Below are positions 22,828-30,205 of a stretch of 56,428 nucleotides of DNA, piece by piece. The notes beneath the pieces are model-generated. The model did no database searches. It was not told where the DNA came from and was given only the letters and a program-made list of their open reading frames with translations. Made by a program: the position numbers and the translations under genes. How positions within the stretch are numbered: position 1 is the stretch's first letter; each line of letters opens with the position of its first letter. The DNA is from a virus, in IMG/VR virus record IMGVR_UViG_3300042475_004438, positions 1 to 56,428 of that record; one strand, given 5' to 3'.

Positions 22828-24837
22828 ATGCCACGAGGCCGCCGCGCCAGTTACACCCGCGACAACAGTGGCCGGTTCGCCAGCTCGCCAGGCGGCGGGG
22901 CCCCAAAGCGGAGCACCCCAGCGACCCGGCGGGCGGCCACCAGGGCGGGGAACCGGCTGAACCGGGACAACAGCGGGCGGATCAGCGGGATCGGCCGGAA
23001 TGGGGCCACGGTGCGCGGCGGGAGACTGAAGACGGCCAAGGGGAACAAGCGGGCCACGCAGCTCACCACCCTGCGGCCGGCAGGGTTCCGGGGCGGCACG
23101 ATCGCTAAGGGTGGCCGGGGCGTGCGCGGGATGGTTGCGCGGAGCCTGGCAGCGGCGCGGAAAGGGCGGGCGGGAGCGCAGACGGCTCAGGCCAGTTCAA
23201 TGCCGCGTCGCGTCCCTGCTGCGCAGCGGCCGGGATCGCTCACCTCCACCCTGCGGGGCACCCTGCGGGCCGTGGCGCGGGCTGACGCCGCTCGCATCCG
23301 CGAGCTGGAGGCGATCACGGGCCAGAAGATCAAGCCCGCCGCAGCGGGGACCAGGGCCGGCACAGAGGCAGGCGCAAGGGTGCGGGGCGCCGCCAAGGGC
23401 GGGAAGGTGGCGGGCGCCCTGCGGGCAGGCCTGCGGGAGCTGGCCCAGTCGGACGCCAGGACCGCTCGGGAGATGGCCGCGATCGTGCGCGATGCCGCGC
23501 CGAAGGTGGCCGGTGCCAAGGGGGGCAAGGCGATTCGTGGGGGGCGGGCGGCGTTGTCGGCGGGGAAGCCTGCAGCGGCCAAACAGCAACCGCAGAGGCC
23601 ATCCAAGAAGCCCGTAAACAAGGCGCAGCGGGCATACCTGGCCGCCAGGAGTGTCGCTCGCTCTCGCGGCGGCGATCTTCGGGGCGCCGATGTAGGCACG
23701 CGGAGAATGGCCAGTTCCGCGGCAGCCGTGGTCAAGGGGATGGAGCGCAGGCGGTCCGCTGCAGTGCCCAAGGCGCCGGCTGATTCGCCTCGCGCCAAGC
23801 AGCAGCAGAGGCAAGCCGCCAGGGCGCAACGGGCAATCCGCAATCAACGGGCCGCGATGGCTCGGGAGGCGGATGGCCCCGGCAGCAAGGCCAGCCGCAG
23901 CGCAACCGTCGCTAGGCGGGCACAGCAGATTTACGCCGGGAAGGTAGACCCCAAGGCCAAGACAAAATCAAGGCTGACCAGAACCAGTAACCCCGAGGTG
24001 CTGCGCAAGCGGATCGCCAAGATCAAGGACAACACGGCACGGACCGCCGCGAAGGCAGCAGCTAAGGAGGCTAAGGCTGCAGCGAAGCCCGCCAAGGCCG
24101 CCAAGGCCGCAACTCCCGCAACTCCCGCAACGAGCAATAGGCCCAAAAGAGCGCTAGCCGTAAGAGTCGGAAGGGCCGACAGGGCAGACAGCAAACTTAC
24201 GGCACAGCTCAAACAAGCAAAAGCAAGTGGAAACCTGAAAAAGGAGAATGAGATAATCCGCAGGAGGCAGCGAATTGATCGGTTCAATAAAACATACATC
24301 TTTGCAGATTTGAAAGCCTCCAGAAAGGCGCTAACCCCTGCCAGCCCCACCGCCCCCAAGCGCACCCGCTCCGCCCGCCCCGCTGGGACCGTGGCCAAGC
24401 CGCGGGGGATGAAGCCGGGGGTGTTGGCGGCGGGGAAGGGTGCTCAGTCTCAGAAAAAAAGGAAGGTTGATTACGCGGGAGCGGTTAGGCTTTTAAGCCG
24501 ACAAAAGGCCGCTATAAATAGACTCAAAAATCCTCAGCAAACTTTCAACGGAAACGCAGCCTATGCAAGACAGGTTGACGCAAGAACAGCTAAAAGCACT
24601 CCTATGGCAAATGCGCAAAGGGAAATAAGAGCATTGTACAATGAATATAGGCGTGACCAGAGCAGCGCAAAGAGTCAATATGCTTCGCAAGAGGTAAGGA
24701 CTCGTGCGGTGAGCAGGCTGCCAACCCTGCGGAAGCAGATCAGAAAGGCCGCGCAGGCTGCAAGGGCGTTCAAGCCGGAATACTCAGCGGAGACAAGGCG
24801 AAGGTTCCAGGCCGCGCGAGCTCGCCGCCGCCCCTAA
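22828..24837 (+). CDS. large basic modular protein C (669 aa)
   Basis: Third member of the basic family. The N-terminus is shared (RGRRASYTRDNSGRFASS, RDNSGRISGIGRNGATVRGG, RLKT). It carries one copy of the GTVAKPRGMKPGVL module (about residue 519) preceded by APKRTRSARPA, as in the 812-aa paralogue. The rest is Lys/Arg/Ala-rich with KAAAKEAKAAAKPAKAAKAA-type tracts resembling histone H1 tails. Bases from about 24170 to 24700 are lower in GC than the first half. It begins the tail module and is headed by a late element. Function unknown. Confidence 0.8.
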   Translation: MPRGRRASYTRDNSGRFASSPGGGAPKRSTPATRRAATRAGNRLNRDNSGRISGIGRNGATVRGGRLKTAKGNKRATQLTTLRPAGFRGGTIAKGGRGVRGMVARSLAAARKGRAGAQTAQASSMPRRVPAAQRPGSLTSTLRGTLRAVARADAARIRELEAITGQKIKPAAAGTRAGTEAGARVRGAAKGGKVAGALRAGLRELAQSDARTAREMAAIVRDAAPKVAGAKGGKAIRGGRAALSAGKPAAAKQQPQRPSKKPVNKAQRAYLAARSVARSRGGDLRGADVGTRRMASSAAAVVKGMERRRSAAVPKAPADSPRAKQQQRQAARAQRAIRNQRAAMAREADGPGSKASRSATVARRAQQIYAGKVDPKAKTKSRLTRTSNPEVLRKRIAKIKDNTARTAAKAAAKEAKAAAKPAKAAKAATPATPATSNRPKRALAVRVGRADRADSKLTAQLKQAKASGNLKKENEIIRRRQRIDRFNKTYIFADLKASRKALTPASPTAPKRTRSARPAGTVAKPRGMKPGVLAAGKGAQSQKKRKVDYAGAVRLLSRQKAAINRLKNPQQTFNGNAAYARQVDARTAKSTPMANAQREIRALYNEYRRDQSSAKSQYASQEVRTRAVSRLPTLRKQIRKAAQAARAFKPEYSAETRRRFQAARARRRP

Positions 24838-24839
24838 CC

Positions 24840-25280
24840 ATGCCCCTCCCCACCACCACCCTGGCCCTGTTCGACCTCCTGGCGGCCGACACCGTGCTCG
24901 CCCCCCTCCTAGGGGTCCACGTGCTGGGCGATGGCACCACCCGCCGCGCCCTGGCCCACTTCTGGCCAAAGGAGGCCGTGGAGCCCACCACACAGCCCGC
25001 AGGGGTGGAGATCGTGGTCTGGCGCTCCCCCATGGGCACAGCCACCACGCCAACCCAGACCGGGGAGGTTGACACCAGGCCCACCTTCCGCCTGTCCGTG
25101 ACCCAGTGGGAGCCGCCCACCACCGGGGGCGCCTGCAATCAGCTCGCCGTGCTGAACCGCCTCCTGCAGCTCCTGCCGGGGGCCAACGCTTCGGACGTGA
25201 CCATTGATGGGCTCACTACGGGATTGCAGCAGCATTCGGTTACGTGGGTGTGTCCGGTGGCTGTGTTGCAGCGGGGGTAG
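24840..25280 (+). CDS. possible tail terminator protein
   Basis: A 146-residue alpha/beta protein (TLALFDLLAADTVLAPLLG, GVEIVVWRSPMGTAT, TFRLSVTQWEPP, LAVLNRLLQLLPG). The order of helix, strands and a late helix is like tail terminator proteins (gpU-like), and it lies directly before the tape measure. It follows the basic protein by two bases. The assignment is from size, fold impression and position; sequence proof is lacking. Confidence 0.4.
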   Translation: MPLPTTTLALFDLLAADTVLAPLLGVHVLGDGTTRRALAHFWPKEAVEPTTQPAGVEIVVWRSPMGTATTPTQTGEVDTRPTFRLSVTQWEPPTTGGACNQLAVLNRLLQLLPGANASDVTIDGLTTGLQQHSVTWVCPVAVLQRG

Positions 25281-25346
25281 GATAATCCGGTGATCCAAAC
25301 CCTTTTCGTTCTCAGGCGGGTGGGGGTTTGGGTGAGTAGCTGAGAG

Positions 25347-25379
25347 GGCTCCCGGTTGGCGCCGGGGGCCCCTTCTTTT
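25347..25379 (+). terminator. rho-independent terminator before tape measure
   Basis: Stem GGCTCCCGG (25347-25355) with CCGGGGGCC (25362-25370), one G-T pair, 6-base loop, then CCTTCTTTTG. It ends the transcript of the previous unit only 17 bases before late element copy 9. Confidence 0.8.
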
Positions 25380-25395
25380 GCCTCACCCCTGACAG

Positions 25396-25412
25396 CGGGA
25401 AAACTGCAGCAG
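25396..25412 (+). promoter_or_regulatory. late element copy 9 (before tape measure)
   Basis: CGGGAAAACTGCAGCAG directly after a terminator; the core ends 24 bases before GTG 25431. Confidence 0.8.
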
Positions 25413-25430
25413 TAGAACGGCGCGGCTCGG

Positions 25431-28400
25431 GTGTCAGATCTTCAGGTATCGCTGGCCCTCCTGCTGGAGAACCAGGCGGAGATCGCCCGCGAGCTGGAGA
25501 AGGCCGGCGGGCAGGCAGGGGCAGACTTCGGCAAGGGGCTGAGCGCACAGGCGCAGAAGGCCTTCAACGACCTCGTGAGTCAGGCGGAGAAGGCCGCGAA
25601 GGAGGCCGGGGTCCGCTTTAACCGGGTCAAGCTGCAGTTTGAGACGGTCTCCGGGGACGTGATCCCCCAGAAGACCCTGGATCAGATCGGCAAGGTCAAC
25701 AAGGGTTTTGCCGAGGCAAAGCAGGCGGTAGACGCCTTCAAATCCGCGACCACCGCCGCAACGCGGGAATCGGCCGCAGGGATGAACCTGCTGGAGGCCG
25801 CCGTCACCGGTGTGGCCGTCAGTCTCACGAGCAAGCTCACCGACGCCGCCGGCACCGCCCTGGGAAGCGTCAAGGGCCTTGTGCAGGGCTTCTTGGAGCT
25901 GGACGGTGAGCTTCGCCTGGCTGCCGCCGCCGCAGGGGAAACGGGCGGTTATCAGCGGCTCAGCCAGATCGTGGACAAGGTAGGAATTGACGCGGCCGGC
26001 ACCACGAAACAGGTGGCGGAGCTGGCCACCAGCCTCGTGCGGGCCGGCTTCAGCATCTCTGAGGTGGAGGGGGCCCTGGCCGGCGTGGTCCGGGGCGCCG
26101 AGGCCACCGGCACCGGGTTTGAAGCCTTCGGGAACATCGTGGGCAACACCCTGCGGGGGTTTGGGCTGGAGGTGGATCAGACCGCCCGCGTGGTGGACGT
26201 GCTGACGAACACGGCCAACAGCTCCAACGCCTCGATTGAAGGCCTGGGGTACACATTCGAGTACACCGCGCCGATCGCCAAAGCCCTTGGGGTGAGCCTG
26301 GAAGACGTGGCCGCCGCCGCGGGCCTGATGGCCAATGCGGGCATCCAAGGCAGCGTGGCCGGCACAGGTCTTCGCACGGGCCTGCAGAAGCTGCAGCAGG
26401 CGGCCGGGGGCGCATCTCCTGAGGTGCTGGGCCTCGTGCGCGGCCAGGAGCGGCTGCAGCAAGTGATGGGCAAGCTCGGGGCCACCGTGACCGATGCCAG
26501 CGGGAAGCTCCTCCCCCTTGAACAGGTGTTCCTGCGGCTGAAGGCTGGCATGGAGAAGCTCAACCAGGCCGATCAGGTGCAGCTGGCGAACATCCTCTTC
26601 GGCGATGACGCGGGCTCCAAGTTCTTGTCCATCACGAACCAGAGCAGTTCGGCCATCAGCAAGATGTTCGCGGATCTCCGCAACAGCAAAGGCGCCACCG
26701 ATACCGCACGCACCGCCATGGCCGGGATGGGCCTGGAAATCCAGCAGCTCACCGGCACCATGGACAGCCTTCGCAACAACATTGGCGGCGTGATGGCGGC
26801 GGGGCTCCGGCCCCTGGTGCAGGCGGCCAACCTTGCCGTGGGGGCCATCTCAGGCCTGCCCAAGCCGGTGAAAGACACCGGGGCGGCGCTGATAGCCCTT
26901 GGCATTGCCTCCACCGGCGCAGCGATCAGCATTGCCGCGCTCAATCTGGTGCTGGCCCAGACCGGCGGGCTTGCGGGCTTGGCCGTTGCAGCACGGGCCG
27001 CCAGTGTGGCCGTGGCCGGGATTGGGGGGAGCCTTGCGATCGTGGCCGCCGCCACCGCCGGGATCCTGCTGGCAACCGGGGCGTTCAAGGAGATGGATCA
27101 GACCACCAAAACCCTGGTTCAAACCACCATCGCGCTGGGGGCCGGCGTCCTGGTGTTCCGGGGTATCGCCGCAGCCGCTGGAATCGCTGCAACCGGGCTG
27201 AGCTTGCTCAACATTCAACTCGGCAGGACAGCCGTGCTCACCTCCTTGGCCTCTGGCGCCGCAAGGGGTGGATTCATCGCTGGACTGGTCGGCGCTGCCG
27301 CAACCGCCGCGGGCGTGTACGCGGTGCTCAACAACAACATCAAGGCGACAGGCCAGGAAACCGAAGCACTCAGCAGCAAGGCCCGCGGACTGAAAGATCA
27401 GATCGCGCAGCTTCAAAAAGAGATTGCAGACGGGAAAAAACTGGGCATTGATACCACCGAGGCACAGAAGCGGGTGAATGAGCTTTATATGCAACTGCGA
27501 GAAGTTGAGGGACCGCTGGAGATCAAGCTGAGTATTGACAAGGCGAAGGCTGAGCTTAAGACGCTGAGAGAGGAGTATGACAAGTTGGGCGAAGGGGATC
27601 GGCAGAAGACCCCGCTTCAAGCCAAGGTGGACGGCGCTGAGCGCTACCTCAAGCTGCTGCAGGAGATCGACCGGGGCCAGGCCGTTACAGACGCTTCTCC
27701 GGTGGCCCAACAGGGCGCCAAGGATCTCGCTGAGCTTGAGAAGCGGGTTAAGGGGCTGCTGGCCAAGAAAATCAGCCTCCCCGTTGGCGCCCCCGAGCAG
27801 AAAGACATAGACGAAGCCTTGGATGTTTATCAGCGCCAGATAGATATTAGAAAGGTCGGGATTAAGACGGTGATCAACCGAGAGGAGGCCTTGCGGCAGC
27901 TCAGCGGCCTGCAAGGTGACATCGCCGTAGCGCTGTCCAAGGGCGCCGATCCGTCCAGGCTCCGCAGTCAACTACTCCCGCTGCAAATTCAAGTCAGGAA
28001 TCTTGACCTTGAGCGGGACAAGATCAACAAGGATCTAGCGGCAACATTGGATCGGCAGGTTGCCGCAGACGGCAGGCGGGTGCTCACCTCAAAGGAGCAA
28101 CTGGAGGTAGCGAAGGGCAAGCTCAGCGTGCAGCAAGCCAGCGCCAACCTAGACGAGAAGATTCTCGGGCAGGACACCGCACGCCTTCGGTCCATTCAGC
28201 AGGTGGCCGATGCCTACGTGAACCTCGCCAGCGCTCAGGCGGCCCTGACCCAGAGCGGCTTCGACGTGGAGCAGAGCCGCAACAGCAACCGCCTCAGCCT
28301 GGCAGAAAAGGAGCTGCAGTTCCTGCGAGAGCGCGGGGGAAACGCACAGGTGATTCAGCAGGCAGAGGAGCGAATCGCGGCGATCAAGCGGGATGGAGAG

Positions 28401-29453
28401 GGGATCGAGTACCGCAGCATGAAGGCCAACATCGAGGCCACGGCTCAGCGGTTTGAGATGGAGCGCAAGGTGCTGGAGCTGAAGCAGGCGGGACAGCTCC
28501 TGGAGCAGCAGGGTGCCATGCGGGCAGCCGATCGGGCGGTGCTGCAGGAGCGCCAACAGTTGCTTGAGTTGCGCAGCAAGCTGGCGGATCCAAGCACCAC
28601 GGCACTGCAAAAACCATTCCTCAACGATCAAATCAAGCTGCAGGGGGAATCCATCAAGGCCGCGCAGTCGCTGGCCGGGATTGAGCGTGAGCGAATGGCC
28701 AACCTCGGAATGATCTTCGGGCTGGAGCGCCAAACACAAGAAGCACAGCAGGGGACCGCCGCCAACCAGCAGCGGGCCGCAGCAGCCAGCAAGGGATGGG
28801 AGGAGAGCCTAGGGGGCGCCTTGGCCGCAGTGGACAAGGCCGCTGCTGGTGTTGATCGACTGAAGCAGGTGTTCGTCGGCACGATCCAGGCCGGCAACGG
28901 CCCGGTGGAGCAGATCTACGCCGCGGCATCAGGCCTGCCCGAGCCCCTGCGCAACGCGACCGATGCAGCCAATGGGTTGGCCGATGGGTTCGCGACGGCC
29001 AATGCCCAAGCCAATGTCCTGCTCCAGACCGTTTCCAAGCTCGCCAACGCCCCTGCCGCCCGCTGGGCCGGTGGCGGGGTGGATCCGGGCGGCCGGTATC
29101 AGGTGAACGAGCTGGGGGTAGAGAGCTTCCTTAGCCGCTCGGGCGCCCTGTCGCTGATCCATGCCCCGGCCTACGGCTCCTGGAGCCCGCCCTCCCCCGG
29201 CATGGTGCTTCCCGCGGGGCTCACCTCCCGACTTGACGCCATGGGCGCCTTCGGTGGCGGCCCGGCTCCCCTGCTGGCTGGCATGGCCCCGGCTGCCGGA
29301 AGTGGCGGCGCCGCGTCGCAGGTTGCGGCCCTGGGGCGCCTCCAGCGCTCGATTGATGCCCTGGAAGGCACCATGCGGACGTATCGGCCTGAGGTCACCG
29401 TCAACCTGCCAGGCAACGCCGGCCTCCTCCACACCCTGACGAGCATCCGATGA
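25431..29453 (+). CDS. tail tape measure protein
   Basis: A 1340-residue protein that sets tail length. Residues about 140-480 carry the TP901-type tape-measure core (VGIDAAGTTKQVAELATSLV, GLEVDQTARVVDVLTNTANS, SLEDVAAAAGLMANAGIQG). Hydrophobic segments follow at about 480-640, then long coiled coils (residues about 650-1150). The end has WAGGGVDPGGRYQVNELG and a Gly/Pro-rich tail. Start is GTG 25431. If tail length follows about 1.5 angstrom per residue, a tail near 200 nm is expected (family rule of thumb). Its stop overlaps the next gene as ATGA. Confidence 0.95.
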   Translation: MSDLQVSLALLLENQAEIARELEKAGGQAGADFGKGLSAQAQKAFNDLVSQAEKAAKEAGVRFNRVKLQFETVSGDVIPQKTLDQIGKVNKGFAEAKQAVDAFKSATTAATRESAAGMNLLEAAVTGVAVSLTSKLTDAAGTALGSVKGLVQGFLELDGELRLAAAAAGETGGYQRLSQIVDKVGIDAAGTTKQVAELATSLVRAGFSISEVEGALAGVVRGAEATGTGFEAFGNIVGNTLRGFGLEVDQTARVVDVLTNTANSSNASIEGLGYTFEYTAPIAKALGVSLEDVAAAAGLMANAGIQGSVAGTGLRTGLQKLQQAAGGASPEVLGLVRGQERLQQVMGKLGATVTDASGKLLPLEQVFLRLKAGMEKLNQADQVQLANILFGDDAGSKFLSITNQSSSAISKMFADLRNSKGATDTARTAMAGMGLEIQQLTGTMDSLRNNIGGVMAAGLRPLVQAANLAVGAISGLPKPVKDTGAALIALGIASTGAAISIAALNLVLAQTGGLAGLAVAARAASVAVAGIGGSLAIVAAATAGILLATGAFKEMDQTTKTLVQTTIALGAGVLVFRGIAAAAGIAATGLSLLNIQLGRTAVLTSLASGAARGGFIAGLVGAAATAAGVYAVLNNNIKATGQETEALSSKARGLKDQIAQLQKEIADGKKLGIDTTEAQKRVNELYMQLREVEGPLEIKLSIDKAKAELKTLREEYDKLGEGDRQKTPLQAKVDGAERYLKLLQEIDRGQAVTDASPVAQQGAKDLAELEKRVKGLLAKKISLPVGAPEQKDIDEALDVYQRQIDIRKVGIKTVINREEALRQLSGLQGDIAVALSKGADPSRLRSQLLPLQIQVRNLDLERDKINKDLAATLDRQVAADGRRVLTSKEQLEVAKGKLSVQQASANLDEKILGQDTARLRSIQQVADAYVNLASAQAALTQSGFDVEQSRNSNRLSLAEKELQFLRERGGNAQVIQQAEERIAAIKRDGEGIEYRSMKANIEATAQRFEMERKVLELKQAGQLLEQQGAMRAADRAVLQERQQLLELRSKLADPSTTALQKPFLNDQIKLQGESIKAAQSLAGIERERMANLGMIFGLERQTQEAQQGTAANQQRAAAASKGWEESLGGALAAVDKAAAGVDRLKQVFVGTIQAGNGPVEQIYAAASGLPEPLRNATDAANGLADGFATANAQANVLLQTVSKLANAPAARWAGGGVDPGGRYQVNELGVESFLSRSGALSLIHAPAYGSWSPPSPGMVLPAGLTSRLDAMGAFGGGPAPLLAGMAPAAGSGGAASQVAALGRLQRSIDALEGTMRTYRPEVTVNLPGNAGLLHTLTSIR

Positions 29454-30205
29454 TCACGATCTCCTACGGCGGCACCACCTACACCTATCCGAATCTCACC
29501 GAGCACCCGTACGGCTACGACGAGGTGGACGTGCGCCGGGGCCGGGCCGCCAGGCGGTGGGCCCTCTCGGGCGTCGTGAACCGCGAGGACGGGGCCACGA
29601 TCGCGGGGCTCTATGCCGCCTGGAACGCGGTGAAGATCCTGGAGGATGACCCGGTGCTCACTGGCGCGGTGGGGGCCACCGTGAATTTGATCGGCGCCGC
29701 GCCGGGCTTTGCGTGGGCCTCGGCGGTGCCCTGCTGGTTCGCCTCGGCCCCCTCGATCGCCATGGCGGGGATGTTCTGCCGGGTGAGCACCACCCTTGTG
29801 GACGCCTCCCAGTCGCTGGCCATCCTGCTGCGGCAGGGTGAAGAGGAGGCGGAGCAGGCCGCGCAGCTCAGCCTGGGCACCCTGACCTTCGGGAGCGCCA
29901 CCGTGAATTTGACCGCTCGGCCCGACGGCTTCACCGATCTGCCGGCCCTGGCGCTCACCCCCGGCGGGCGGCACGTGATCACCGGGCCGCTGGCCCCAAC
30001 CGAAACGCGGCGGGTGCAGGGGTGGGTGACGGCCGCCAACCTGACGGCCCTGGAGACATGGCTCAAGACCACCTCCTCTGCCAGCCCCTCCGCGGGCGGG
30101 TGGTTCCCCACCGAATGGTCGGAGCCAGTGGCCAGGCGCCGCGCTGATGGGGGCACGATTGGCACCTACTACGACGTGGCCTTCGCGGTGACGAAGATCC
30201 GATGA
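29450..30205 (+). CDS. distal tail protein candidate
   Basis: A 251-residue beta-rich protein (ITISYGGTTYTYPNLTEHPY, SATVNLTARPDGFTDLPAL, TYYDVAFAVTKIR). It follows the tape measure with ATGA overlap, the usual place for the distal tail protein that links tube and tip. No domain can be named from the sequence alone. Confidence 0.5.
   Translation: MITISYGGTTYTYPNLTEHPYGYDEVDVRRGRAARRWALSGVVNREDGATIAGLYAAWNAVKILEDDPVLTGAVGATVNLIGAAPGFAWASAVPCWFASAPSIAMAGMFCRVSTTLVDASQSLAILLRQGEEEAEQAAQLSLGTLTFGSATVNLTARPDGFTDLPALALTPGGRHVITGPLAPTETRRVQGWVTAANLTALETWLKTTSSASPSAGGWFPTEWSEPVARRRADGGTIGTYYDVAFAVTKIR

Noticed and set aside
25434-26462. A 342-codon - strand open frame across the tape measure gene
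   Set aside because: His/Gly/Gln-rich shadow of the tape measure coding strand.
27431-27443. GGGAAAAAACTG in the tape measure gene
   Set aside because: It has two extra A bases and is plain coding sequence (D-G-K-K-L-G) with no start codon downstream.
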